DNA of 64,000 nucleotides from Roseofilum capinflatum BLCC-M114 (GCF_030068505.1 NZ_JAQOSO010000011.1:1-64000); one strand, 5' to 3'; positions 44,589 through 54,208 are shown, numbered from the stretch's first letter. The notes: generated by a model from the sequence alone, not told the origin. A program made the numbers and translations.

Positions 44589-45572
44589 TTAACTTTGCAT
44601 GGAATTAACTTGTTCCACCGTTAAATTAAGAGTTTCAGCCACCTCTTCTGCACTTAGTCCCATGGCTAATAAGCGAGAAACGGCTGCCTGCTGGACTTGT
44701 TGGGCCCGTTCTCGTTCCTGCTGTTCGCGATCCTCAGCTTGTTGAGCGCGATCCTCAGCTTCCTGAGCGCGTTCTCGTTCCTGTTGTTCGCGATCCTCAG
44801 CTTGTTGAGCGCGATCCTCGGCTTCCTGAGTGCGTTCTCTTTCCTCTTGAGCGCGAGACTCAGCTCGTTCAGTCCGCATCTGTTCTAGGGCACTTCTTTC
44901 CCATCCAGTGAGCAATAAATTTCCTTCACTATCCCACCATCTCAACCAAAGTTGGTGCTGATTCTGATAGTTTCCTTGCCATAAACCTAACTCTACGCCC
45001 AATCGCTCAATGGGATAATGTCCTCGCTCATTGGGACTCATCCGTTGATAAGAGCCACCTATTAGGTTATAGAATTCTAATTCTCCCGTTTGAATGACAT
45101 AAATCCCATAATAGGGAATGCGGATAATATTCTCATACACCCAAAATTTTCCCGGTCGTTTTCCTTCGTCTAAATTCTGTTGAGATAAAGCGGTTGTATC
45201 TCTCTCTTCGTTCCCATTGCCACTGGCCAATTCTATGGCAATTAAGGGGGCAATTAATTCTCGCCAGATCACGTAAGAACGGCGATATTGTCCGTCAAGA
45301 TCTGGGGGGACATTGGGGACATAAAACCAGTCTGGCGCTTCGGCTCCATCTTGGGGTGGGTCGGTTTCTCGCCAATAAATACCGCTATCTTGCCCGATCG
45401 CATATTGCCCATCGGGATGACGTTGCTCTAGAATCGGCCCCAGAGAGTCTGTGAGTAGAATACTCTGGGGATGCTCCTGAAAGTTCTTCACAAAAGTACC
45501 ATCCTCCTCTGGCAGTTGCGTATGGTCGGGGAAAGGAGGCGGTAATATTATTTTTTCGCTGCTTTGAGTCAT
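44589..45572 (-). CDS. Uma2/DUF820-family protein with coiled-coil tail (copy 3)
   Basis: A 327-residue paralogue with the same Uma2-like domain as copies 1 and 2 (a few changes such as PDLDGQ and DEGKRPGK). Its tail is built on a 21-residue unit, QEAEDRAQQAEDREQQERER with one extra residue, repeated twice, then the same HTH-like end. ATG 45572 has GAAGGAGG before it. Upstream DNA (about 45583-45634) matches that of copy 2 (43497-43551), so promoter or leader DNA was duplicated too. Confidence 0.8.
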   Translation of the reverse strand: MTQSSEKIILPPPFPDHTQLPEEDGTFVKNFQEHPQSILLTDSLGPILEQRHPDGQYAIGQDSGIYWRETDPPQDGAEAPDWFYVPNVPPDLDGQYRRSYVIWRELIAPLIAIELASGNGNEERDTTALSQQNLDEGKRPGKFWVYENIIRIPYYGIYVIQTGELEFYNLIGGSYQRMSPNERGHYPIERLGVELGLWQGNYQNQHQLWLRWWDSEGNLLLTGWERSALEQMRTERAESRAQEERERTQEAEDRAQQAEDREQQERERAQEAEDRAQQAEDREQQERERAQQVQQAAVSRLLAMGLSAEEVAETLNLTVEQVNSMQS

Positions 45573-45761
45573 ATTGTCCTCCTTCGCACTTCGGCTGTGT
45601 CGCTTCTGTTCATTGTAGTGCGGCGATCGCTCCTCATATCAAGTCCAGGTAATCAATCAAAATATCCCTCTTTTCTTGCCCACCCTACGAGGGTGAGCAA
45701 TTATAAACGGTTTAATCAGACATGATATGGGGAGAGGGCATGTCAAGTTTGTGGCAGCGAC

Positions 45762-46151
45762 TTAACTGCCTTTGAGTTGGGCAATGAGTCCGGGTTCATC
45801 CCAATAGGAGGCTAAGGCTGTTATTTTACCGGCTTCATTCAATTCAAAGACGCTAATTCCTTCCGCTTGGGCGGTTTTTCCGTTTTTAGCAATAACGTTC
45901 ATGTGCCATTTGACTGCTGCGCCTGTACCGGAAATAAATGGGGTTTCGGGAGTGATTTCTAGGCGGTCATAAAATTGGGCTAAAAATTGGAAAAAAGCGG
46001 TGGCTTTTTCATGGGCGATAACTGGAGGTTTGCCTACGGGATCGGCAATTGTGGCATCGGGGGTAAAGAGTTGGGCCCACCCTTGGGGGTTCATGGCACT
46101 CATTTGTGTGAAGTAACCGTTTAGGGTGGTTTGCATGAGTTCAGGAGACAT
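45762..46151 (-). CDS. SnoaL/NTF2-like domain protein
   Basis: A 129-residue single-domain protein of the NTF2-like (SnoaL/ketosteroid isomerase) fold: an N-terminal helix pair with MNPQGWAQLFTPDATIADPVG, then FFQFLAQFYDRLEI and the strands VKWHMNVIAKNGKTAQAEGISVFELNEAGKI shown here only by pattern. Members bind or isomerise small hydrophobic molecules; the role here is unknown. It is 44 bases downstream of the CPBP protease gene and may share its transcript. Confidence 0.78.
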   Translation of the reverse strand: MSPELMQTTLNGYFTQMSAMNPQGWAQLFTPDATIADPVGKPPVIAHEKATAFFQFLAQFYDRLEITPETPFISGTGAAVKWHMNVIAKNGKTAQAEGISVFELNEAGKITALASYWDEPGLIAQLKGS

Positions 46152-46195
46152 GGCGATATGGTGCTTTGCGCGGTAGAAGGGTAATGGGTAATGGG

Positions 46196-47743
46196 TTAAG
46201 AGAGACTACTTCCTAGGAGAAATAAACTTAATAGGGTGTTTCCATTCCATAAGCTATGGAGGAGAATGGGGGCGAGTAAGTTACCGGAACGAGTATAGAC
46301 GATTCCCATGATAATGCCCAAGGTGGTGAGGGGAATGACTTCTGATAGACTCAGGTGGGCGATCGCAAAAACTAATCCACTCGCGGTTATCGCCAACCAC
46401 ACGGGAATATAGCGGGTGAGGGAGGGGAGGAGGAAGCCGCGAAACATAATTTCTTCAAAGACGGGTGCAGCAACGGAAGCGGTAAAGGCAAAACAGGCGA
46501 TCGCTACCCAATCATTGCCTTGTAGGGCTAGGGGTAAAATGGGATTGCTTCCTCCTTGTCCTTGCCATAGGGTTTGATTAATTAATGACACCAGTAAGAC
46601 GACTGGAATGGCTACCAGAAACCCGCCTATTCCCCAAGCAATACCTGATGGTTGGATTTCAAATTTAAACCAGTTTTGCGGTAGGGGTCGAAAGGGGTTA
46701 ACTGCTAAGTATAATACTCCTAATGCTCCGGCACTACTGATTAAATAGGACATTAAAATAATTACGGCATCGGCACGAACTCCACTGCCACGGGTGAAGG
46801 ACAACAGACTTAAGAATTCTCGGAAAATAACTGGGGAAATCAGTTGGCCAATGAAGAAAAATCCTGCCACGATGACTAATAAAATGGTTTCCCAATTCCA
46901 AGGCACTTCAGTAACGATATGGTTTTGGGATAACCAAGAGTCTTTGCGTTGAATGAGCCATTGCACGGCAACGAAAGCTAATAAGGCGGTTCCTAGGAAT
47001 ATGCCGACTGACTGCACCCCAGCCACAATTAGAAGTTTGCGGATTGCTTGGAAGGCGATCGCCTGTTGCTGAGTCTCTAACTCTTTTAAGGCTAATTCCT
47101 CACCCTGGACTTGATAGAGTCGAGTTAATCCCTGATAGCGGAACCATCCCGATAACTCCCGCTCTAGCCTTAATTGAGCATCTGGGAGACTTTGGGGCGG
47201 ATCTTGCCATAACCGGATTAAAACTTCCGCCGTGTCTCCCTTTGCTGATTGGGGATCGTCGGCGAGTTTTTGCCACAGTTGCAATGCTTCTGGAACTCGA
47301 TCTACCTGGGTTTTTAGCAGACCTAAATTGAGATCGATTTTCTCTAAAGACTCTTCGGTTGTGGCGATCGCCCGTTGTAGGGTTTGCTGTTGAGTGGGAT
47401 TGGCGATCGGTTGCTGGGTTAGCTCGGTGAGTTGCCGATCCGTTTTCTGGAGTGTATTTTGGCTATCTTGGCGAGCGTCTTCATATTGGGCGATCGCCGT
47501 TGATATGGGTTCCTCCCCGATCAGGGTTTGGCGTAAGACTCCTTGGGTTTGGGGATCTAGAGTTTCACCCTTCCACGTAGAGGCATTGAGCAGTAGATTC
47601 GTCTGATAGAGTTCTAACTGACCTTGAAATTGGGGTTGACTCCAACTGTTGTACAAGAAGAGAGTCACTAGACTCAGGGCGATCGCCGTTAAGAACAATA
47701 GCCCAATTTGCTTAATCGTCAGAGGTTGCTTTTCGGAGGTCAT
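46196..47743 (-). CDS. CPBP-family intramembrane glutamic protease with long N-terminal region
   Basis: A 515-residue membrane protein. The C-terminal half is a CPBP (Abi/CAAX-like) protease domain with motif 1 FEEIMFRGFLLPSL (about residue 425), motif 2 FAIAHLSLSE and motif 3 LLHSLWNGNT. The N-terminal part has one helix (about 11-30), then a long Gln-rich helical region (60-225) probably outside the membrane, longer than in minimal CPBP proteins. Members process prenylated proteins, cleave bacteriocin-like peptides or help photosynthetic complexes; the target is unknown. Confidence 0.85.
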   Translation of the reverse strand: MTSEKQPLTIKQIGLLFLTAIALSLVTLFLYNSWSQPQFQGQLELYQTNLLLNASTWKGETLDPQTQGVLRQTLIGEEPISTAIAQYEDARQDSQNTLQKTDRQLTELTQQPIANPTQQQTLQRAIATTEESLEKIDLNLGLLKTQVDRVPEALQLWQKLADDPQSAKGDTAEVLIRLWQDPPQSLPDAQLRLERELSGWFRYQGLTRLYQVQGEELALKELETQQQAIAFQAIRKLLIVAGVQSVGIFLGTALLAFVAVQWLIQRKDSWLSQNHIVTEVPWNWETILLVIVAGFFFIGQLISPVIFREFLSLLSFTRGSGVRADAVIILMSYLISSAGALGVLYLAVNPFRPLPQNWFKFEIQPSGIAWGIGGFLVAIPVVLLVSLINQTLWQGQGGSNPILPLALQGNDWVAIACFAFTASVAAPVFEEIMFRGFLLPSLTRYIPVWLAITASGLVFAIAHLSLSEVIPLTTLGIIMGIVYTRSGNLLAPILLHSLWNGNTLLSLFLLGSSLS

Positions 47744-47900
47744 AGAACACTTCTAGGTGGCATGGCAAGATCCCATTGTATAGCAGTACATGAGTGGGTT
47801 CCGACCGTGAAGTTATGGTTTTAGACAATCGGGAAAGGAGCAGGGTACAGGTTCAGTTCCCGCTTTGAGTTGATGTTGACACCCAAAAAATGCTGTAAGA

Positions 47901-47912
47901 GTGAGCGCTCAC
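47901..47912. promoter_or_regulatory. GTGAGCGCTCAC palindrome beyond the HxlR-family gene
   Basis: A perfect 12-base palindrome, extended by GCTGT...ACAGC flanks, lies 34 bases past the stop of the HxlR gene. It could be a transcript-end hairpin or an operator for the CPBP gene, whose start is at 47743 on the same strand. Confidence 0.4.
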
Positions 47913-47945
47913 AGCAGTCTTTGGGAAATTGAACGCTGAGGTTCA

Positions 47946-48338
47946 TCAACTGTTACTGATGCGATCGCACGAACAAGATTGTTCTAACCATCGCTCTCCC
48001 AATTCTTTCAGAGACAGTAAAACCGGTTTGAGTTCTCGGCCTTTGTCAGTCAGGGCATATTCCACATGGGGCGGAATTTCTGGGTAGACAGTGCGCTTAA
48101 TCAACCCATGCTGTTCCAGTTCTCGCAAGCGCAGGGTGAGAGTTTTAGAGCTAATACCGGGTAAGGCATCCAGAAGAGCATGGGTGCGGCGATCGCCTTG
48201 GAACAGTTCCCGCAAAATCAACACTGACCATTTAGAACTAATCAAGTCCAGCACAAACTGAATGGGACAACTGGGTACAAAACAGGGGGACTCTGGGATA
48301 GAGACATCTGCTTCTACTGCGTTAGGTTGATAGTTCAT
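47946..48338 (-). CDS. HxlR-family transcriptional regulator
   Basis: A 130-residue winged-helix regulator. CPIQFVLDLISSKWSVLILR and FQGDRRTHALLDALPGISSK, then LTLRLRELEQHGLIKRTVYPE, form the HxlR/MarR-like DNA-binding core, with a Cys in the family's usual redox or ligand-sensing position (about residue 25). It is divergent from ppsA copy 2 across 395 bases and could control that gene, itself or the CPBP gene downstream. The effector is unknown. Confidence 0.9.
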   Translation of the reverse strand: MNYQPNAVEADVSIPESPCFVPSCPIQFVLDLISSKWSVLILRELFQGDRRTHALLDALPGISSKTLTLRLRELEQHGLIKRTVYPEIPPHVEYALTDKGRELKPVLLSLKELGERWLEQSCSCDRISNS

Positions 48339-48733
48339 ACGCGAATATTACTCACCTTAATGTTTATTTAAAGATGTTTGTATCCCTGACCACATCCTAT
48401 TTTTTCCCTTTGGGTAAGTAAGGATTCAGGGCGTAACTATCTTGTAATTTTAATAGAAAGTAATAGCCTGTAAGAAGAGTGAATCCAAAGCCACTATCAC
48501 GGGCAATTGCTCAACGGTTCACGCCAAAGCCTTGATATAACAAGGTTTGAAGCGATCGATAACTGTTAGTTGATAGTCCAAAATTGCAGAAGTTGATACA
48601 AATCGAGAGAGAATTTAATCTCTCTTAACCTCTAAGGCAGGATACAGAAACAAAACTCCATTAAAAAGTATGACTGTACTGTACTGCCTGGCTAAATCGA
48701 ATTCAATTGAAAACCCATGGAGGGTATTGAACC
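48339..48733. promoter_or_regulatory. divergent control region between HxlR regulator and ppsA copy 2
   Basis: 395 gene-free bases. Features seen: an AGAGAGAATTTAATCTCTCT hairpin (about 48606-48625), a CTGTACTGTACTG direct repeat (48673-48685) and GGAGGG (48719-48724) as the ribosome site for ppsA copy 2. No sigma70 pair is convincing. The region is long enough for regulated promoters of both genes. Confidence 0.55.
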
Positions 48734-51235
48734 ATGACTCAGACCTTAGCCGTAGGAAATATAACCAGTGAAGCGGAAAAAAATGAAGCGTTCGTTCTTT
48801 GGTTTGAACAAGTTGGCATCAGCGATATCCCCCTAGTCGGAGGAAAAAATGCTTCCCTAGGAGAAATGATCCAGCAATTGAACCCCAAAGGTGTAATTGT
48901 ACCCAATGGGTTCGCCACCACTGCCCATGCTTATCGCTACTTCATTAAAACAGCAGGCTTAGAAAGCAAACTGCGGGAATTGTTCTCCGATCTGGACGTG
49001 GAAGACCTGCCCAACTTACGGCAACGGGGTAAAAAAGCTCGCTCGCTGATTCTCGATACCCCATTCCCAGAAGATCTGCAACAGGCGATCGCCAAAGCCT
49101 ACGAAAGAATGTGCGAGTGGTACGGCAAAGGCGATAGTGGAGAACTCAACGACACAGACGTAGCCGTGCGCTCTAGCGCGACTGCCGAAGACTTGCCTGA
49201 TGCCAGTTTTGCCGGACAACAAGAAACCTACCTCAACGTCTATGGTGTAGATGCGGTTCTCAAAGCTTGCCATAAGTGCTTCGCTTCCATCTTCACCGAT
49301 CGCGCCATCTCCTATCGGACCGTCAAAGGCTTCGATCACTTTGATGTAGCTCTATCCGTCGGCGTACAAAAAATGGTGCGCTCTGACCTCGCTTCCTCTG
49401 GCGTTATGTTCTCCATCGACACGGAAACCGGCTTCAAAAACGCAGCCCTGGTTACCGCCGCCTATGGTTTAGGAGAAAACGTCGTTCAAGGAGCCGTCAA
49501 CCCGGACGAATACTTCGTCTTCAAACCCACCCTCAAAGATGGTTTCCGTCCAATTCTGGAAAAACGCCTGGGTACAAAAGAACTGAAAATGGTCTATGAC
49601 CTCGGCGGATCGAAACTGACCAAAAACGTTTCCGTTCCCGAATCTGAGCGGGGCAAATACTGCCTGAACCACGACGAAATTCTTCAGTTGGCTAAATGGG
49701 CTTGTATTATTGAAGACCACTACTCCGAAGTTCGGGGCACTTACACCCCCATGGACATTGAATGGGCAAAAGACGGCATCACGGGCGACCTGTTCATCGT
49801 TCAAGCCCGTCCAGAAACCGTTCAATCTCAAAAATCCGGTAGTATCCTCAAGAACTTCAAACTCAAAGGCACATCGGACATCCAGGTTCGCGGTCGCGCC
49901 GTAGGTGAAATGATTGGTCAAGGCAATGCACGGGTGATCATGGATGTTCACCGCATCGACGAATTCCAACCCGGTGAAGTCTTGGTTACCAACAAGACCG
50001 ACCCCGACTGGGAACCGATCATGAAGAGAGCCAGCGCCATTGTCACCAACCAAGGCGGTCGGACTTGTCACGCAGCCATTATTGCACGGGAAATGGGTAT
50101 TCCGGCGATCGTTGGTTGTGGAGATGCCACCCAACTGCTCACCACTGGTGAAGAGGTCACCGTATCCTGTGCCGAAGGTGAAGAAGGACGGGTTTATAAA
50201 GGTCTTGTACCCTTTGAAGTCATCGAAACCCAACTCGACAACCTACCCAAGACTCGCACCCAAATCTTGATGAACGTGGGCAACCCTGATGAAGCCTTCG
50301 GTTTATCCTCTATCCCCTGTGACGGTGTTGGACTTGCTCGCTTAGAGTTCATCATCGCCAACCACATTAAAGCTCACCCCTTAGCCCTACTGAAGTTCAA
50401 CGAACTCGAAGATGAGTTAGCCAAACGGGAAATCGCCAAACTCACCGCCCTCTACGACAACAAACCTGACTTCTTCGTAGACAAACTGGCCCATGGCATC
50501 AGCATGATTGCGGCTTCCTTCTATCCCAATCCAGTGATTGTACGGATGTCCGACTTCAAGAGTAACGAATATGCCAACCTCTTAGGCGGTCGTCAGTTTG
50601 AACCCAAGGAAGAAAACCCGATGATTGGCTGGCGTGGTGCATCCCGCTACTACGACCCCAACTATCGTGAAGCCTATGCCCTAGAGTGTAAAGCTCTGAA
50701 ACGGGTTCGGGATGAAATGGGCTTAACCAACGTCATTCCCATGATTCCCTTCTGCCGCACCCCTGATGAAGGTCGCAAAGTATTGGCGGAAATGGAAAGC
50801 AATGGCTTGAAACGCGGCGAAAATGGTTTGCAAGTTTACGTGATGTGCGAATTGCCCAGTAACGTCATCTATGCAGACGAATTTGCCCAAGTCTTTGATG
50901 GCTTCTCCATCGGTTCTAACGACTTAACCCAGTTAACTTTGGGATTAGACCGTGACTCCTCGTTGGTTGCTCACATCTTTGACGAACGCAATGAAGCGGT
51001 TCGCCGGATGGTACAAATTGCCATCAAAGCTGCGAAGAAACACAATCGCAAGATTGGTATTTGCGGTCAAGCACCCAGTGACTATCCAGAGTTCGCCCGC
51101 TTCTTGGTTGAACTCGGCATTGATTCCATGAGTTTGAATCCGGATTCTGTTCTCAAGACCATTTTGGATATCAGCAAGATGGAGCAGTCCGGAACGATTA
51201 TGGATGAGGTGTTGGAAGTCGCTAAAGCTGACTGA
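48734..51235 (+). CDS. ppsA: phosphoenolpyruvate synthase (copy 2)
   Basis: An 833-residue PEP synthase with the same three domains as copy 1: ATP-binding (LVGGKNASLGEM, VRSSATAEDLPDASFAGQQ), phospho-His domain (GGRTCHAAIIAREMGIPA, about residue 445) and PEP-binding barrel (GVGLARLEFI, MIGWRGASRYY, GICGQAPSDYPEFA). It differs from copy 1 in the N-terminal 20 residues, a small insert (GDSGELNDTD) and about 15 extra C-terminal residues. GGAGGG precedes the ATG and a terminator follows the stop. Codon choice looks more C-ending than in neighbouring genes, suggesting higher expression. Confidence 0.95.
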   Translation: MTQTLAVGNITSEAEKNEAFVLWFEQVGISDIPLVGGKNASLGEMIQQLNPKGVIVPNGFATTAHAYRYFIKTAGLESKLRELFSDLDVEDLPNLRQRGKKARSLILDTPFPEDLQQAIAKAYERMCEWYGKGDSGELNDTDVAVRSSATAEDLPDASFAGQQETYLNVYGVDAVLKACHKCFASIFTDRAISYRTVKGFDHFDVALSVGVQKMVRSDLASSGVMFSIDTETGFKNAALVTAAYGLGENVVQGAVNPDEYFVFKPTLKDGFRPILEKRLGTKELKMVYDLGGSKLTKNVSVPESERGKYCLNHDEILQLAKWACIIEDHYSEVRGTYTPMDIEWAKDGITGDLFIVQARPETVQSQKSGSILKNFKLKGTSDIQVRGRAVGEMIGQGNARVIMDVHRIDEFQPGEVLVTNKTDPDWEPIMKRASAIVTNQGGRTCHAAIIAREMGIPAIVGCGDATQLLTTGEEVTVSCAEGEEGRVYKGLVPFEVIETQLDNLPKTRTQILMNVGNPDEAFGLSSIPCDGVGLARLEFIIANHIKAHPLALLKFNELEDELAKREIAKLTALYDNKPDFFVDKLAHGISMIAASFYPNPVIVRMSDFKSNEYANLLGGRQFEPKEENPMIGWRGASRYYDPNYREAYALECKALKRVRDEMGLTNVIPMIPFCRTPDEGRKVLAEMESNGLKRGENGLQVYVMCELPSNVIYADEFAQVFDGFSIGSNDLTQLTLGLDRDSSLVAHIFDERNEAVRRMVQIAIKAAKKHNRKIGICGQAPSDYPEFARFLVELGIDSMSLNPDSVLKTILDISKMEQSGTIMDEVLEVAKAD

Positions 51236-51287
51236 TAACAGGTTTGGATTTTGGATTCACTCTATCTCAGCAATCTGAAATCCACAC

Positions 51288-51325
51288 AAACTGCCCTGGG
51301 GAAGAAAAACCCTGGGGCGGTTTTG
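51288..51325 (+). terminator. rho-independent-type terminator after ppsA copy 2
   Basis: AAACTGCCCTGGGG (51288-51301) pairs with CCCTGGGGCGGTTTT (51310-51324), a 14-pair stem with three G-U pairs, loop AAGAAAAA, ending in TTTT. It is 53 bases past the stop codon. Confidence 0.8.
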
Positions 51326-51388
51326 ATTTGGGTGGGTTGTGCGAAGCGCTGCCCCAGTATAGTTAATTCGCTTTGAGACCGGGGAGTG

Positions 51389-53299
51389 TCAAATCCATCG
51401 CCAAATCTTGATCGTGGCATCACCGCTACCGGTTACTAAGGTTTGGCCATCTTGGCTTAAGGCGATCGCCTTGACCCACCAGGAGTGATCGTCTAAGGTG
51501 GATACGGCTTTCCAGGTCTGTAAGTCCCAAATTTTGATGGTGCGATCGCGACTACTGCTAAACAATGTTTGACCATCGGGACTAAACACCAAACCAAAAA
51601 TGGAATCGCCATGTTCAGTTAACGTGCGGATTTGATGACCTTTAACAGCATCCCAGACGCGAATTGTACCATCATCGCTGCCACTGGCCAAAATCCCTTG
51701 CTGGGGACTAAACGCTAAAGCATTAATCCGTTGGGCATGGCGAGGTAAGCTCAAATGGAGGCTTCCGGTTTCCACCTCCCAAACTTTCACTACTCGGTCT
51801 TCTCCCCCACTGGCTAACCAGCGACCATCAGCGCTAAACGCCAAGGCATTTACGGCATCAGTATGACCGGTTAAGGTTAACAGGGGTAATTGCTCCCATT
51901 CCCCATCCGGAGTCACCGCTAACTGCCGCACTCGTACCGTTTTATCATTGGAGCCACTGGCTAATAAACTGCCACTGGGACTAAACACCACAGCATTGAC
52001 CCAATCTCGATGATCGCTTAAAACGAGAATCGGTTCTGTTTCCATCAGGTCTCGATTAGGGGATGGGGGTAAATGCCAAAACAAAATTTTCCGGTCGTGA
52101 CTCCCACTGACTAATAATTCTCCTTCTGGATGAATGGCAACGGAGCCGACTGAGGCATCATGACCGGTTAAGGTAGACAATAGGGAGACTTTTTCTAATT
52201 TTGGCCCGCTCATCCGCCACAAACAGAGGGTTTTATCTTCACTGGAGCTGACTAAAAGATGACCTTGGGGATGAATGGCTAAAGCTTCTACTTTGCCATT
52301 ATGGTGACTGAGGGTATGGATACAATGCCAATCTTGAACCCCTGGCGGACAAATCATATACCCTTCGGGCACGATCACACTCGGAGGACTGGGCACAGGT
52401 TTCATATCGGCAATCACGGCCTGGACTGACTGATAGCGATCGCTGACAATATCTTTGAGCAGTTTATCTAAAATTTGTCCCAGGCGATCGCTAATTACTG
52501 TTCCTTGTTCTTTTAAGCACTCTCTCCATAACCAATTCCCCGTTAACGGATCGAATAATTCATCCGGGGATAACCCTGTTAACAAATGAATACAAGTCAC
52601 CCCTAAACTATACAAATCACTGGCCGGATAAGCGCGACCACTACGGATTTGTTCCATGGGAGCATAGCCTTCTGTGCCAATTTTTGTCCCTACCCTCGCC
52701 ATGCCGGTAGCCGTTAATTGTTTAGCAATGCCAAAATCAATTAATACCAGTTGTTGGTCTTGTTTACGGCGAACAATATTGGTGGGTTTAATGTCCCGAT
52801 GCACTACATGATAACCGTGAATATACTCCAGAACTGGCAATAATTGTTCCAGTAAATTCCAAATTTGCTTTTCACTGAAGGGCCCTTGATGTTTTAATTC
52901 TTGCCAGAGAGTGGGGCCGCGAATAAGCTGTTGTACTAAATACAACTGTTCCTGATGTTCAAAATAGGCTAATAGGGTGGGAATTTGCGGATGTTCTCCT
53001 AACTCATGCAAACGCATGGCTTCTTGGTAAAACAAATCCGTAGACTTTTGCATCGATTTCTCTCGTCGCTCCCCTGTGGCTCGAATTTGGGGAGAAAACT
53101 GTTTGATGACACAGAAACTGCGAAGTTTGTCTTCATCAACGGCGAGATAGGTACGACCCATTCCCCCCCGTCCCAGAGGTTTGAGTACCCGATATCGTCC
53201 CCTAAGTAGCTCAGTTAGGGGTTGTCCACAGGTTTGACAGACCTCTGCATTCTGTGGATTTTCGGGCTTAGTACAATTGGGGTTTAAGCAGTAGGCCAT
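51389..53299 (-). CDS. Ser/Thr protein kinase with zinc-ribbon start and WD40 repeats
   Basis: A 636-residue protein. It starts MAYCLNPNCTKPENP, with Cys pairs C4/C9 and C21/C24 forming a zinc ribbon. The kinase domain (about 35-300) has LGRGGMGRTY, Lys66, HRDIKPTN and LIDFGIAKQL. Residues about 335-636 hold seven WD40 repeats with recurrent LASGSNDKTVRVR, LASGGEDRVVKVWE and FSSSRDRTIKIWD endings: a complete beta-propeller. It has no membrane segment and is probably cytoplasmic. ATG 53299 is preferred because related kinases begin with this zinc motif. Substrate unknown. Confidence 0.92.
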   Translation of the reverse strand: MAYCLNPNCTKPENPQNAEVCQTCGQPLTELLRGRYRVLKPLGRGGMGRTYLAVDEDKLRSFCVIKQFSPQIRATGERREKSMQKSTDLFYQEAMRLHELGEHPQIPTLLAYFEHQEQLYLVQQLIRGPTLWQELKHQGPFSEKQIWNLLEQLLPVLEYIHGYHVVHRDIKPTNIVRRKQDQQLVLIDFGIAKQLTATGMARVGTKIGTEGYAPMEQIRSGRAYPASDLYSLGVTCIHLLTGLSPDELFDPLTGNWLWRECLKEQGTVISDRLGQILDKLLKDIVSDRYQSVQAVIADMKPVPSPPSVIVPEGYMICPPGVQDWHCIHTLSHHNGKVEALAIHPQGHLLVSSSEDKTLCLWRMSGPKLEKVSLLSTLTGHDASVGSVAIHPEGELLVSGSHDRKILFWHLPPSPNRDLMETEPILVLSDHRDWVNAVVFSPSGSLLASGSNDKTVRVRQLAVTPDGEWEQLPLLTLTGHTDAVNALAFSADGRWLASGGEDRVVKVWEVETGSLHLSLPRHAQRINALAFSPQQGILASGSDDGTIRVWDAVKGHQIRTLTEHGDSIFGLVFSPDGQTLFSSSRDRTIKIWDLQTWKAVSTLDDHSWWVKAIALSQDGQTLVTGSGDATIKIWRWI

Positions 53300-53371
53300 G
53301 GCCGGAAGAGCAAACAATAGTCGCGTTTTAATCTATTTTGACAGAGGATGGCAGGGTTGGGGTAGTTTGGG

Positions 53372-53490
53372 AATGGGGAATAGGGGAGATGGGGAGGATG
53401 GGGAGGATGGGGAAGATGGGGAGGATTGCCTTTTGCTTGCCTTTTGCCTTTTGCCTTTTCCCCATTCCCCATTCCCCATTCCCTATTCCC
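53372..53490. repeat. GGGGAGGAT / GGGGAAT / CCTTTTG simple repeats
   Basis: Tandem GGGGAGGAT-like nonamers (about 53387-53430), CCTTTTGCCTTTTG units (53429-53459), then CCCCATT heptamers (53459-53490), the complement of the repeat at 13513-13562. It separates the WD40 kinase and DUF1997 genes, reaching into the latter's last codons. Confidence 0.85.
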
Positions 53491-54208
53491 TAATTGACAG
53501 GGTTTGATGAAAGTCTTGTTGTACTTTTTTACCCAAACGGCGGGAAACTTCGCGGACAATTTGCTGGAGGAGGCGATCGCTGGTACTTTGAATCAAAGAT
53601 TGGGGTAAGCGATGGATAAAGTGGGGGAATTTCACGCCTACGGTTAAGTCTAGGCTCCATTCCCAGCGCGTCATCACTTCTGGTAGGGGTGAGGGAAGAA
53701 TCAGATAACTTTGCAGTTCCTGGAGATATTCCGGAGTCGGACAGCAGGGAACTTCAGCCAGGTAAAATTGCCCATGAAAGTTGACTTCATACCCTGGGGG
53801 AGTATAGTCAGGGAGATCAATGCTAGAGATGCGATAGACTCCGGCTTCGTCACGGGGGATAAGTTGGAGGCCTATTCTCACTTCCACTTCAAATTGAAGC
53901 GCCCCATAGCGCCCCAGAAGTAAATCATAGCCACTGTCCCCGATGGGGATGGCTTTCATGGGGAGAGCGCATCGGGTAAACCAACTGGGGTGATCGTTAA
54001 CATACTCGGCAACTACGGGTTCAGGTGCATAGAGTTCTACACAGTCGGCGTAATTGAGATGAAAGTACATCCATTCAAAGCCCATTGCCTGAGAAACTTT
54101 GGAGGACAAGGCTTTGAAGCGATCGCCAAATTTTGGCGATCTTTTTGATTGTTCGGGACGGGAAGGGCGGTTTTCAGAGCCGGAATCTTGAGAACAAGCA
54201 TCTGTCAC
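53483..54208 (-). CDS. DUF1997 protein (SRPBCC-like)
   Basis: A 241-residue protein. After about 40 polar residues, a single domain runs from FHLNYADCVELYAPEPVVAEY to VREVSRRLGKKVQQDFH, matching DUF1997, a cyanobacterial and plastid family with an SRPBCC/START-like appearance. No catalytic motif is evident; lipid or pigment binding is a guess. The start is GTG 54208 with AGGAGG 11 bases upstream. Its 3' end borders a simple-repeat tract. Confidence 0.75.
   Translation of the reverse strand: MTDACSQDSGSENRPSRPEQSKRSPKFGDRFKALSSKVSQAMGFEWMYFHLNYADCVELYAPEPVVAEYVNDHPSWFTRCALPMKAIPIGDSGYDLLLGRYGALQFEVEVRIGLQLIPRDEAGVYRISSIDLPDYTPPGYEVNFHGQFYLAEVPCCPTPEYLQELQSYLILPSPLPEVMTRWEWSLDLTVGVKFPHFIHRLPQSLIQSTSDRLLQQIVREVSRRLGKKVQQDFHQTLSIRE

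Noticed and set aside
49469-50233. Minus-strand 254-codon open frame
   Set aside because: Antisense to the motif-rich core of PEP synthase copy 2; its openness reflects codon bias of the real gene.
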